Counted from the stretch's first letter, positions 33,775-42,318 are shown. The stretch is DNA of 64,000 nt from Streptomyces sp. NBC_00490 (GCF_036013645.1 NZ_CP107870.1:62001-126000); one strand, 5' to 3'. Notes: a model not told the origin generated them from the letters alone. Program-made: numbers and translations.

Positions 33775-34842
33775 TCAGTCCAGCTCTGCGGGGGCGTCGG
33801 CGTTCCAGCGGCCCAGCGCCATCTCGGCGGTGATCCCGGGGCCGAAGCCGGCGATCATGCCGGTGGCGTCCTGGGCCGGGGTGTCCTCCTCGAACAGCCT
33901 GCGGGCCGCGTCGAAGACGACCGCGCTGGCGATGTTGCCGTACTCGGTGAGGGTCGCCCAGCTGTGGCGGAACACCGTGCGGTCGACCTCGAGGAACTTG
34001 GCGAGGTCGTCGAGGATGCGCGGACCGCCGGCGTGGACGATGTAGAAGTCGAGCTTGCCGGCGTCCCAGCTGTGGTCCTTGGCGAACTCGCGCAGCACCG
34101 GCGCGAGCGGCTCCATCGTGCCGGGCACCCGGCGGTCCAGCTGGAAGTGGAAGCCGGTGTCCTTGACCGCGTAGGAGATCCAGTCCTCGGTGTGCGGGAT
34201 GAGGTAGGAGGCGTTGCGCTCCAGCTCGATGCCGACACCGCCGTTGCCGCGGACCACGGCGGCCGCGACCGCGTCGCCGAACAGCCCGTCGGACAGCAGC
34301 GAGCCGATGTCGTCCGCGTCGGGCTGGTAGCACAGCGAGCACAGCTCGCAGGAGACGATCAGGACGTTGGAGCCGGGGTGGGCCAGGCAGAAGTCGTGGG
34401 CACGGTTGACCGCCGCGCCGCCCGCCGCGCAGCCGAGCTGGGCGATGGGTATCTGGCGGGTGTCGGAGCGGAAGCCGAGCTGGTTGATCAGCCAGGCGGT
34501 CAGCGACGGCATGCTGAAGCCGGTGCACGACACGTAGATGATGGCGTCGATGTCACGGGCCGCCACGTCGGCGTTGCGCAGGGCGTCTTCGATGACCGGC
34601 GGGGTCAGCTTCCTGGACTCGGCCTCGTAGATGCGGTTGCGTTCCGTCAGGCCCGGGTGCCCGAGGGTCTGCTCGATGGGCTGGACGATATGCCGCTTCA
34701 GGACCCCGGTGTTCCGGATCAGCCGGAGCGCCAAAGGAAGCTGCGGCTTTCCCGCATGGGCTTTCGCGGCGAACTCGAGAGTCTCTTCGATGGTGATGAC
34801 GTGTTCCGGCGCGCTCACCGCGGGCTTGCATAGCCTGGGCAT
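33775..34842 (-). CDS. Type III polyketide synthase, 1,3,6,8-tetrahydroxynaphthalene synthase
   Basis: A 355-residue chalcone-synthase-fold enzyme. The triad falls at Cys138 (AQLGCAAGG), His270 (YIVHAGGPR) and Asn303 (TLTEYGNIAS), the same positions as in bacterial RppA. It should condense five malonyl-CoA units to THN, which oxidises to flaviolin, the aromatic core of naphterpin/furaquinocin-type meroterpenoids. First gene of the leftward operon that runs to about 19.4 kb. The start ATG at 34842 is followed by the family-typical short N-terminus (MPRLCKPAVSAPEHVIT). Confidence 0.96.
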   Translation of the reverse strand: MPRLCKPAVSAPEHVITIEETLEFAAKAHAGKPQLPLALRLIRNTGVLKRHIVQPIEQTLGHPGLTERNRIYEAESRKLTPPVIEDALRNADVAARDIDAIIYVSCTGFSMPSLTAWLINQLGFRSDTRQIPIAQLGCAAGGAAVNRAHDFCLAHPGSNVLIVSCELCSLCYQPDADDIGSLLSDGLFGDAVAAAVVRGNGGVGIELERNASYLIPHTEDWISYAVKDTGFHFQLDRRVPGTMEPLAPVLREFAKDHSWDAGKLDFYIVHAGGPRILDDLAKFLEVDRTVFRHSWATLTEYGNIASAVVFDAARRLFEEDTPAQDATGMIAGFGPGITAEMALGRWNADAPAELD

Positions 34843-35292
34843 ATCTGGGCTCTACTTTCTCTAGAGTCTGCCTTCTGTACGTGACGAATCTGCGCACAGC
34901 TTCCGAAGCGGGCGCAGCACACGGGAGAAAACACCGCGGCGCGCGGGAATTGATGTGCGGGGAAACCTGTGCCGACCTGGCACGGCCCTGGTCCCACCAG
35001 TACAGAACCGGTGGACACTGGCTCAATCCGCTGCCCTGGAAATGATTTTGGGCAGGGAAGGCGTGCAGGAATAGTGACACGGCCGAACTCCCCGCGCCAA
35101 GGCCGCTTCAAAGTCATCCGAGCCGCTCCGAGGGAAACTCGAGCAGGGCACTGACGAGTCTCGACTTCGGCAGATCAACGGCCTTGTCGCGGTATCGCCT
35201 CGCTTCAGGCGCCACTCGGGCGCTGCCGGTTCTGTAGCGGTCTGCTGCGAGCATCGGCCCTAGCCACGAAACGAACTGGACGCGGAGGGCGC
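34843..35292. promoter_or_regulatory. Divergent promoter region (THN synthase / exporter)
   Basis: A 450-bp gene-free stretch between the leftward THN synthase operon and the rightward exporter. It is less GC-rich in places (for example around 34851-34880 and 35041-35075) and must contain at least two divergent promoters. I could not pick convincing -35/-10 pairs and saw no strong tandem operator. No ORF in it looks real. Confidence 0.5.
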
Positions 35293-36612
35293 ATGTCTCA
35301 GCAAGCCGAGGAAGCCACCGCCAAAGGCAGGCGATTCCCGGGGGCGCGGTCCCCGGCGAAGGGCAGACGGGACACGGCCGGTCCGGACAGGTCGGTGCGC
35401 TGGACCGGGCTCCTGGTCACGTTCCTCCTCGGTGCTCTCGCCGCGGTGCCGCCGATGTCGATGGACATGTATCTGCCGGCCCTGCCGGAGGTCACGCACA
35501 GCCTGGGGGCGTCCGCCTCGACCGTCCAGCTGACGCTCACCGCGTGCCTGATCGGCATGGCGGCCGGGCAGCTCGTGGTCGGCCCGATGAGCGACCGGTG
35601 GGGCCGGCGCGGCCCGCTGCTGGCCGGGCTGATGGTCTACGTCGTCGCCGCCGCGATGTGTGCTGTGGCCCCCAACGTCGAGTCGCTGATCGCCTTCCGG
35701 GTGCTCCAGGGGCTCGCGGGGTCGGCCGGGGTCGTCATCGCCAGGGCCGTCGTACGCGATCTCTACGACGGTCTCGCCATGGCCCGGTTCTTCTCCACGC
35801 TGCTGCTGATATCCAGCGTCGCCCCGATCATCGCGCCCGTGATCGGCGGACAGGTCCTGCACTTCACCAACTGGCGGGGCATCTTCGTCGTCCTGACCGG
35901 GATCGGTATCGCGCTCACCGTGCTGGTGTGGCGCCGGCTGCCGGAGACGCTGCCGCCCGAGCGGCGCCAGCGCGGTGGGGTGCGCGGGGCGATGTGGATC
36001 ATGCGCGGGCTGTTCATCGACCGGGTCTTCACCGGGTACCTGATGACGAACGGCTTCGCGTACGGGGCGCTGTTCTCGTACATCGCCGCCTCGCCGTTCG
36101 TGATCCAGGACATCTACGGGGCGTCGCCGCAGACCTTCTCCCTGCTGTTCGGCCTGAACTCGCTCGGTCTGCTGGTCGCCGGCCAGATCAACGGCAAGGT
36201 CCTGGTGGGCCGGGTCCGGCTGGACAAGGTCCTCGGGTACGGGCTCGCGCTGCTCGCGGCCGGCGGGCTGGCGCTGGTGCTGGTGACGCAGGGCGTCTTC
36301 GGTGATCCGGGTACGGTCCAGATCGCGGCCTGTCTGTTCGTCATGATCTCCTCGCTGGGTCTGATCCTGCCGAACACCAACGCGCTCGCCCTGATGCGCA
36401 CCCCGCATGCCGCGGGTTCGGCTTCCGCGCTGGTCGGTACGTCGTGCTTCGTGATGGGCGCGATCGCCTCCTCGCTCGTCGGGATCGCGGGCAAGGAGAC
36501 GGCGGTGCCGATGGCCGTGGTCCAGCTGGGCAGCGCGCTGGCCGCGATGGTCTGCTTCCTGGGCGTGTGTCGTCCCTGGCGGAACCGGCCGATGGAGATG
36601 CCCAAGCGCTGA
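35293..36612 (+). CDS. Bcr/CflA-family MFS drug exporter
   Basis: A 439-residue major-facilitator protein with about 12 membrane helices after a 35-residue basic cytosolic N-terminus. MSMDMYLPALPEV in helix 1 and GQLVVGPMSDRWGRRGPLL (loop 2-3 signature) are typical of the Bcr/CflA drug-resistance group. The FRVLQGLAGSAGVVIARAVV segment is the motif-C-like helix. It is divergent from the biosynthetic operon and probably exports the meroterpenoid. A strong hairpin terminator follows at 36645-36681. Confidence 0.92.
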   Translation: MSQQAEEATAKGRRFPGARSPAKGRRDTAGPDRSVRWTGLLVTFLLGALAAVPPMSMDMYLPALPEVTHSLGASASTVQLTLTACLIGMAAGQLVVGPMSDRWGRRGPLLAGLMVYVVAAAMCAVAPNVESLIAFRVLQGLAGSAGVVIARAVVRDLYDGLAMARFFSTLLLISSVAPIIAPVIGGQVLHFTNWRGIFVVLTGIGIALTVLVWRRLPETLPPERRQRGGVRGAMWIMRGLFIDRVFTGYLMTNGFAYGALFSYIAASPFVIQDIYGASPQTFSLLFGLNSLGLLVAGQINGKVLVGRVRLDKVLGYGLALLAAGGLALVLVTQGVFGDPGTVQIAACLFVMISSLGLILPNTNALALMRTPHAAGSASALVGTSCFVMGAIASSLVGIAGKETAVPMAVVQLGSALAAMVCFLGVCRPWRNRPMEMPKR

Positions 36613-36644
36613 ACCCACCGCAGGCGTCCGGGTCGTACGAACCA

Positions 36645-36681
36645 GGCGGCGTACTCCGACACGGTGTCGGTGTACGCCGCC
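36645..36681 (+). terminator. Hairpin terminator after exporter gene
   Basis: Stem GGCGGCGTAC at 36645-36654 pairs with GTACGCCGCC at 36672-36681. Inside, after one mismatch, CCGAC pairs with GTCGG. It lies 32 bases past the exporter stop and before the convergent DUF4097-like gene. No long T-tract. Confidence 0.65.
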
Positions 36682-36714
36682 TTGTGGTGGGGCGGGTGCG
36701 CTGGGCCGAACGGT

Positions 36715-37380
36715 TCAGAGGCTGCGGGCGGTGATGTCGCCGTGGGCGGTGGTGGCGTGGATGGTCAGGTCGGCGGCGCCGGCGTTGTGGAGGGTGTTGT
36801 CGATCCGGCCGTAGGAGGTGCCGGCGTCGAGGGTGGCGGAGGTACCGCGGGCGGCGCCGATGCTCACGTCACCCTGTTCGGTGCGCAGGGTGAGGGTGCC
36901 GCGTACGGCTTCGGTGATGGTCAGGTCGCCCTTCTGGGTGCGGATGTCCGCGTCCCCGGTCAGGCGGCCGACCGTGATGTCGCCGGCCTGGAGGGCGAGG
37001 CGGGCGCTCGCGGTCTCGTCGAGCTTGACCGGGCCCTGGGCGCTGTCGAGGGTGACATCGCCGAGGCGTCCGACGCCGCGCAGTTCGGCGCTGGCGGACG
37101 TCACCTCGACGCGGGAGCCGGCGGGCAGCTGGACGGTGACCTCGATGGAGCCGGAGGGGCCGAAGGCCTGGTTCTTCGCCTCGGGGGCCTGGATGCGCAG
37201 GACGCCGTCGGCGTAGGTGACGGCGGTCTGTTCGGCCGCCTTGACGTCGCGGCTCCTGGAGGCGTCGGCGGGCAGGATGTCGACCGTGGTGTCGGTGCGG
37301 TCCGCGGCGATCAGCTGGATGCGGCCGGCGGGGATGTCGAGGACGGCGGTGACGGCGGCGGGGGTGGTGAACTTCTGCAT
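36715..37380 (-). CDS. DUF4097-family beta-repeat protein
   Basis: A 221-residue protein made of short beta-strand repeats (GDVTLDSAQGPVKL, ADIRTQKGDLTITEAV, LRTEQGDVSIGAARG, ATTAHGDITARS), the signature of the DUF4097/DUF4098 putative-adhesin group. No signal peptide or membrane helix is evident. Function is unknown; such genes are common in streptomycetes. ATG 37380 is used because GGAG lies upstream and the family starts just there. Two GCAACGA-type palindromes occupy its promoter region (37443-37545), suggesting specific repression. Confidence 0.85.
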   Translation of the reverse strand: MQKFTTPAAVTAVLDIPAGRIQLIAADRTDTTVDILPADASRSRDVKAAEQTAVTYADGVLRIQAPEAKNQAFGPSGSIEVTVQLPAGSRVEVTSASAELRGVGRLGDVTLDSAQGPVKLDETASARLALQAGDITVGRLTGDADIRTQKGDLTITEAVRGTLTLRTEQGDVSIGAARGTSATLDAGTSYGRIDNTLHNAGAADLTIHATTAHGDITARSL

Positions 37381-37442
37381 CGTGCTCTCCTGTGACTCGT
37401 TGTTTCCGATGCACGAAAAGCTACGTTGCATTCACAATACTG

Positions 37443-37458
37443 GCAACGAGTTCGTTGC
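37443..37458. promoter_or_regulatory. GCAACGA palindrome, candidate operator 1
   Basis: A 16-bp dyad, GCAACGA then GT then TCGTTGC, about 65 bp upstream of the DUF4097-like start. A further CGTTGCA half-site lies at 37424. It is probably within or beside the promoter of that gene. Confidence 0.6.
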
Positions 37459-37520
37459 GCACGAGCACAGTAACTGCAGGCCAGAGCAGGGAAATTGTTG
37501 CAGTGATCGTGGAAGTTAAC

Positions 37521-37545
37521 GCAACGAATGCCGTCTGTTCGTTGC
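37521..37545. promoter_or_regulatory. GCAACGAA dyad, candidate operator 2
   Basis: The same half-site again, GCAACGAA at 37521-37528 and TTCGTTGC at 37538-37545, with a 9-bp spacer, in the AT-richer gap between two minus-strand genes. Together with operator 1 it suggests binding of a dimeric repressor. The regulator is not identifiable in the window. Confidence 0.55.
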
Positions 37546-37564
37546 AATGGATTGAAGGCGAACG

Positions 37565-37915
37565 CTATGCCTCGCGTTCCGGCGGCAGGATCAGGGTCGG
37601 TTCGAGGACCACGCGGGTCTCGGGCTCGGCGACCGTCCGGGCCAACTCGGGCCGCGCTCCGCGCTGTTGGCGCCACCCGGCCTGGGCGACGACGACGGCG
37701 ACGTAGGGGATGACGACCCCGCCGACCAGCGCGCCGACCGCGACGACGGGCCAGCGGTTCCAGGTGAGGGCCATCAGGACCACGCAGGCGCTGCGCACCA
37801 GCATCGCGGCGACGTAGCGGCGCTGACGGCCGCGCAGATCCTCGCTCAACCCGGTGCGGGCCCGGGTGATGGACTCGGCCGGGGGGCCGTCCCGGCGCCA
37901 TGACGTGCGGTTCAT
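37565..37915 (-). CDS. Small membrane protein, DUF3099-like
   Basis: A 116-residue protein with two adjacent hydrophobic helices (AMLVRSACVVLMALTW and VVAVGALVGGVVIPYVAVVV) after a basic N-terminus (RGRQRRYVAAML), then an acidic/Pro tail. This layout matches the actinobacterial DUF3099 group of unknown function. It is probably a housekeeping gene. ATG 37915 follows immediately after a GGAGG-containing stretch. Confidence 0.75.
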   Translation of the reverse strand: MNRTSWRRDGPPAESITRARTGLSEDLRGRQRRYVAAMLVRSACVVLMALTWNRWPVVAVGALVGGVVIPYVAVVVAQAGWRQQRGARPELARTVAEPETRVVLEPTLILPPEREA

Positions 37916-37977
37916 CGGGCCTCCATGGATGGTCCGGCGGGACCGCCGGGCGGGATGGACGGCCGGCGGTGGAACGG

Positions 37978-38018
37978 CGGCGGCGCGGGTGATCGTCCCC
38001 TGATCACCCGCGCCGCCG
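37978..38018 (-). terminator. Hairpin after qcrB-like gene
   Basis: Perfect 17-bp stem: CGGCGGCGCGGGTGATC at 37978-37994 and its complement at 38002-38018, 7-nt loop, 35 bases past the stop of the cytochrome b gene (read leftward). Likely its terminator. Confidence 0.7.
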
Positions 38019-38052
38019 TTGGGGCCCGGTTGCTGTGCGTGGTGCCGCCGGG

Positions 38053-39828
38053 TCAGTGCACTTCCTGGTCCGACTCCCGTCCCTCGACGGCCGGCCGGCC
38101 GCCGTTGCCCGCATGCCCGTTGGAGGAACCGTGCCCGTTGGGGGACCCGTGTCCGTTGGACGCGGCGTGCCCGTTGGACGAGGGCAGCGCGCCCGGCGCG
38201 TGGCCGAGGTGCTCCACGGCGTGCCGCATCTCCTGCGGCGTCGGGTGCGGGATCTGGTCGCCGTGCAGCCAGCGGCTGACCCGGTGACGCAGCATCTGCT
38301 TGCGGGCGTTCGGGTTCGGCACGCCCTCGTCGTCCTGCGCCGCGGGGGCCGGAAGGACCGCGGGGATGTCCCGGGACAGCAGGGTGTACTCCTGCTGGCG
38401 GTCGAGGCGTGCGTGGACCTCCACGAACTCACCGTGCGGCAGCCGCTTGATCCGTCCGGTCTCGCGGCCGTGCAGGAGTTTGTCGCGGTCCCGCCGCTGA
38501 AGCCCCAGACAGATCCGCTTGGTGACGATGTACGTCACCGCCGGGACGACGAAGACTCCGACCCGTACGGCATAGGTGATCGAGTTCAGGGACAGATGGA
38601 AGCGCTCGGCCAGGATGTCGTTGGCGCCGCCGAAGAACAGCACCAGGTAGAACGAGACGAACGCGATGGCGAACGCGGTACGCGTGGGACGTTCGCGAGG
38701 CCGGTCCAGAAGATGGTGCTCGCGTTTGTCGCCGGTGACCCAGGCCTCCAGGAACGGCCACAGGGCGACCACGGCCATCATGATGGTGGGCAGGATGACC
38801 GCCGGCAGCAGGACACCCATGTTGACGGTGTAGCCGCCGGGCAGGACGAACTCCCAGGCGGGCATGGCACGTAGCGCACCCTCCAGGAAGCCCATGTACC
38901 AGTCCGGCTGGGAGCCCTGGGAGATCTGGTCGGAGCGATAGGGGCCGTAGGTCCACACGGGGTTGATCTGGGCGATGCCCGCCATCACCGAGAGCACGCC
39001 GAAGACGAGGAAGAAGAACCCACCGGCCTTGGCCGTGTACACCGGCATCAGCGGATGGCCCACGACGTTGTTCTCGGTGCGCCCCGGCCCCCGGAACTGG
39101 GTGTGCTTGTGCACGACGACCAGGATCAGGTGGACGGTGACCAGGGCCAGGATGATTCCCGGGATCAGCAGGATGTGGATGCTGTAGAACCGTGGAATGA
39201 CATCGGTGCCCGGATACTCGCCTCCGAACAGGAACAGCGTCAGATAGGTGCCGACCACCGGGATGGCGAGTGTGACGCCCTCGGCGATGCGCAGGCCGGT
39301 GCCGGAGAGCAGGTCGTCGGGGAGTGAGTACCCGATGAAGCCCTCCAGGGTGACCACGACCAGAAGCACGAAGCCGATCAGCCAGTTGACCTCACGCGGC
39401 CTGCGGAACGATCCGGTGAGGAAGTGCCGCAGCATGTGGATGCAGAGCGTGGCGATCATGACCAGGGCCGACCAGTGGTGCAGCTGCCGGATGAACAGAC
39501 CGCCGCGCACGTCGAAGCTGATGCGCAGGGTGGACTCGTAGGCCCGGGACATCGGGATGCCCTGGAGCGGCACGTGCGACCCGTGGTAGGCGGTCTCCGA
39601 CATGCTCGGGTCGAAGAACATGGTCAGCCAGATACCGGTCAGGATCAGGATGATGAAGCTGTAGAGGGCGATCTCACCGAACATGAACGTCCAGTGGTCG
39701 GGAAAGGCCTTTCGGATCAGAAACCGGAGGTTGTAGATCCCAAGTCGCCCGTCCACCCAGTCGGCTACGCGCTCGCCCTTGGGCGGTTCGGTGCGCGCAC
39801 TGTTCGGCGCCCTTTCGGTCGTGCTCAT
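38053..39828 (-). CDS. qcrB: Cytochrome b subunit of a bc1 complex (QcrB paralogue)
   Basis: A 591-residue polytopic protein. The four haem-ligand histidines are visible in two helices (LHHWSALVMIATLCIHMLRH and YSIHILLIPGIILALVTVHL), and the Qo-site motif reads PDWY. It resembles actinobacterial QcrB of the menaquinol:cytochrome c oxidoreductase. It stands alone, without qcrA, qcrC or ctaE, so it is not the normal respiratory operon. The C-terminal tail carries an unusual run of Ser-Asn-Gly-His repeats (about residues 545-575). Standing amid a quinone biosynthesis cluster, it may be a drug-tolerant spare target. The start at 39828 follows GGGAGGG. A phased repeat array lies upstream at 39952-39991. 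Confidence 0.93.
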   Translation of the reverse strand: MSTTERAPNSARTEPPKGERVADWVDGRLGIYNLRFLIRKAFPDHWTFMFGEIALYSFIILILTGIWLTMFFDPSMSETAYHGSHVPLQGIPMSRAYESTLRISFDVRGGLFIRQLHHWSALVMIATLCIHMLRHFLTGSFRRPREVNWLIGFVLLVVVTLEGFIGYSLPDDLLSGTGLRIAEGVTLAIPVVGTYLTLFLFGGEYPGTDVIPRFYSIHILLIPGIILALVTVHLILVVVHKHTQFRGPGRTENNVVGHPLMPVYTAKAGGFFFLVFGVLSVMAGIAQINPVWTYGPYRSDQISQGSQPDWYMGFLEGALRAMPAWEFVLPGGYTVNMGVLLPAVILPTIMMAVVALWPFLEAWVTGDKREHHLLDRPRERPTRTAFAIAFVSFYLVLFFGGANDILAERFHLSLNSITYAVRVGVFVVPAVTYIVTKRICLGLQRRDRDKLLHGRETGRIKRLPHGEFVEVHARLDRQQEYTLLSRDIPAVLPAPAAQDDEGVPNPNARKQMLRHRVSRWLHGDQIPHPTPQEMRHAVEHLGHAPGALPSSNGHAASNGHGSPNGHGSSNGHAGNGGRPAVEGRESDQEVH

Positions 39829-39951
39829 ACCCGCGCGCCCTCCCCTCGCCGCTCGGCCGTCACAGGCAAGGTGGCCTGCCGCGGCGCAAGCCGGCCGGTG
39901 CCCTGGAGCGGTTGAAACGCTATCCACGCGTCAGCGGACGGAACAACCGCG

Positions 39952-39991
39952 CTCAAGCGATACTCAAGTCTGAACTCAAGTGTTCCTTGAG
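39952..39991. promoter_or_regulatory. Helically phased CTCAAG array upstream of qcrB-like gene
   Basis: Four hexamers start at 39952, 39963, 39975 (CTCAAG) and 39986 (CTTGAG, inverted), that is 11, 12 and 11 bp apart, on one face of the helix. They lie 124-163 bp upstream of the qcrB-like start. Tandem 11-bp-spaced repeats are typical operators for SARP/OmpR-type winged-helix activators. The remainder of the 319-bp gap (39829-40147) shows no gene. Confidence 0.6.
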
Positions 39992-40147
39992 TGAGTTGTG
40001 GGACGTCGTAGGACAAGTGGGCTTCGCTGGCGGTCAGTTGATCCACTCCTGTCATGACCTCGAGCGTATGTCCGGGCGATTTCGGCCGCGACGGCGTATT
40101 ACGCGCCACCCGGCCGAAAAGCGGCGCGGACCTGGGATCCGGCGGGC

Positions 40148-41710
40148 TCATGAGCGTCGCCGGTCGCCGGCCGGTTGCGCGGCCGGCCAGTGGGCCGAGG
40201 AGCCGGTGGGCCGGGGCCGGGCCGCGGAACCGGTGGAGACGCCGATGGCGGGTGGCGTCGGTGCGACGGGGCGCCGCCTTCGGGCTTCGGGGCCGTGGGT
40301 GACGCTGGGCGGTGTCGTGGGGGCCGGATCGTGCCGGGTGCCCAGGGCGGCCCGCAGGGCGCGCGAGCGCAGGGCGGCGGGCGCGGCGAGACCCTGGTGC
40401 AGGTGGAGCAGGAGGGCGGCCGCGTGCGGGTCGGCGGTCGCGGCGGCCGCGAGCCGGGACGCGTACCGCCTGCCGAGCCGGGCCCTCAGCCCGGCCGGTG
40501 GGGCCGGGGCGCGGGTGCTCGACTGCCAGGCGGGGGCGATCCGGTGGGCGAGGGCCCGGCGCAGCCGGTGGCTGACGCCGACCGCGGTGCCGTGGGCGGC
40601 GAGCAGGTGGTCGAGGACCAGGGCGCACTCCACCGCGAGGGTCATACCGTGGCCGTGGGCCGGGTCGAGGGCGGCCAGCGCGTCGCCGACGACGAGGAAC
40701 TGGTCGGGCCAGCGGCGCAGCTTCTCGTAGTGGCGCAGGCGGTTCTCGGTGCGGCCGCAGGTGTAGACGGGGCCGAGCGGGGTGGCCGTCTCGATGAGGT
40801 CGCGCAGCATCGGATGGCGCAGGGACGCGGCGGCGCGCAGCAGTTCCGCGTGGTCGGCGGGTGGCGGGGTGCCGTCGCCGGTCGCGATCGTCACCAACCA
40901 GCGGCCGCCCTCGACGGGGTTGAGGACGGCCTGGCGCGGATCGCCGGGCGAGGGCATGAGGAACAGGCTCTTGAAGTCGGCGACATGGCCGACGGGCGGC
41001 GCGTACAGGGTGGTGGCGTACGACGTCCCGGAGTCGGCCACGGATTCCGCGGGCGCCGCGTAGCCGAGTTCGGCGAGCCACTCGGGGGCCTGGGAGCCGC
41101 GTCCGGAGGCGTCCACCACGAAGTCGGCGCCGATGAGGCGTTCGGGGTTCCAGCCGTCGCACTCCTTGCGGTTGCGGCCGCGTGCCCAGACGCCGGTGAC
41201 GGTGTCGTGGGGGCCGGGCTCCAGGGCGACGACCTCGTGGTCCTGGAGGAAGGTCACCTTGGGGTCGGCGTACAGCCGTTCCCGTATCACCGCGTCGAGG
41301 AGGTCACGGCCGGCGCTGAGCATCGACAGGTCCGTCGGGACGCGGGGCAGCCAGCCGGCCGGGCCGAGCAGCAGCATGTCCTCGGGGATGCGGATGTGGA
41401 CCGCTCCGGCGCGCACGAGGTCCTGGCCGATGCCGGGGAACAGGTGCTCCAGGCCCTGCTGGGCGGCGGTCATGAGGCTGTGGGTGTGCCGTGCCTGCGG
41501 AACGCCGCGGCGACGGCCGGGGCCGCGGGGCAGCCAGTCGCGCTCGATCACGGTCACCCGGTCCATGAGGCCGGTCAGTGCTCGAGCCGCGGTCAGTCCC
41601 GCGAGGCTGGAGCCGATCACCACGGCGTGCCCATGGCCGCCGCCGCTCTCCACAACACGTGCGTCCAGACTCAACTCGGCCGCCTCCCCAGTGCGTTGTG
41701 CTTGCATCAT
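40148..41710 (-). CDS. FAD-dependent oxidoreductase, candidate prenyl epoxidase
   Basis: A 520-residue flavoprotein with an N-terminal Rossmann FAD site (AVVIGSSLAGLTAARALTG), GVPQARHTHSLMTAAQQGLE, and the second FAD motif VVGDALAALDPAHGHGM. This is the aromatic-hydroxylase-like group that includes enzymes thought to epoxidise prenyl side chains before furan or pyran closure. The last 60 residues are Pro/Arg/Thr-rich and poorly ordered. In a prenylated-naphthoquinone cluster, epoxidation followed by cyclisation is a reasonable but unproven role. The start is ATG 41710 (or the adjacent ATG 41707); the ribosome site is weak. The upstream gap contains a minisatellite. Confidence 0.82.
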   Translation of the reverse strand: MMQAQRTGEAAELSLDARVVESGGGHGHAVVIGSSLAGLTAARALTGLMDRVTVIERDWLPRGPGRRRGVPQARHTHSLMTAAQQGLEHLFPGIGQDLVRAGAVHIRIPEDMLLLGPAGWLPRVPTDLSMLSAGRDLLDAVIRERLYADPKVTFLQDHEVVALEPGPHDTVTGVWARGRNRKECDGWNPERLIGADFVVDASGRGSQAPEWLAELGYAAPAESVADSGTSYATTLYAPPVGHVADFKSLFLMPSPGDPRQAVLNPVEGGRWLVTIATGDGTPPPADHAELLRAAASLRHPMLRDLIETATPLGPVYTCGRTENRLRHYEKLRRWPDQFLVVGDALAALDPAHGHGMTLAVECALVLDHLLAAHGTAVGVSHRLRRALAHRIAPAWQSSTRAPAPPAGLRARLGRRYASRLAAAATADPHAAALLLHLHQGLAAPAALRSRALRAALGTRHDPAPTTPPSVTHGPEARRRRPVAPTPPAIGVSTGSAARPRPTGSSAHWPAAQPAGDRRRS

Positions 41711-41930
41711 GCGCCGCAAGTCGGCCCGCGGGACCGGTCTCGACACCGCCTCGAGCGGCCTTCGAGGCAGGCGCGAGGAGGACTTGAGCGAGGCGTGGGG
41801 CGAGCGGGGCGCGGACGCGCGCGGACCAGCAAGGTTGGACAGCCGCAGGCCGCACGCGGCCTGGCCGGGACAGCCGGGCTTGCCGATCTGCGCGCCACAG
41901 ATGCTGCGGGTCTCGGGGCCACTGGATCCA

Positions 41931-42262
41931 CCGGTCTCGGCACGGCCGGGACCTGCCTGTCTCGGCACGGCCGGGACCTGCCTGTCTCGACACGGCCGGG
42001 ACCTGCCTGTCTCGACACGGCCGGGACCTGCCTGTCTCGGCACGGCCGGGGCCCGCCTGTCTCGACACGGCCGGGGCCCGCCTGTCTCGACACGGCCGGG
42101 GCCCGCCTGTCTCGACACGGCCGGGGCCCGCCTGTCTCGACACGGCCGGGGCCCGCCTGTCTCGACACGGCCGGGGCCCGCCTGTCTCGACACGGCCGGG
42201 GCCCGCCTGTCTCGACACGGCCGGGGCCCGCCTGTCTCGACACGGCCGGGGCCCGCCTGTCT
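41931..42262. repeat. 25-bp minisatellite, about 13 tandem copies
   Basis: Uninterrupted 25-bp units, each beginning CACGGCCGGG, start at 41941 and recur every 25 bases to 42241. The early four copies continue ACCTGCCTGTCTCG and the last nine GCCCGCCTGTCTCG, so the array has expanded from one subtype. There are no spacers, so it is not CRISPR. Because 25 is not a multiple of 3, all frames stay open and give repetitive peptides (RVETGGPRPC type) that I do not regard as genes. The 653-bp gap 41711-42363 otherwise holds only the hairpin at 42319-42353. Confidence 0.92.
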
Positions 42263-42318
42263 TCGCGCCACCGAGGCCACGGCCGGCTTCAGGAGCGGTC
42301 GGTCGTGGGGCGCGGCCG

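Noticed and set aside
41931..42262. CRISPR array
   Set aside because: Units are directly adjacent with no spacers and no cas genes are present; it is a minisatellite.
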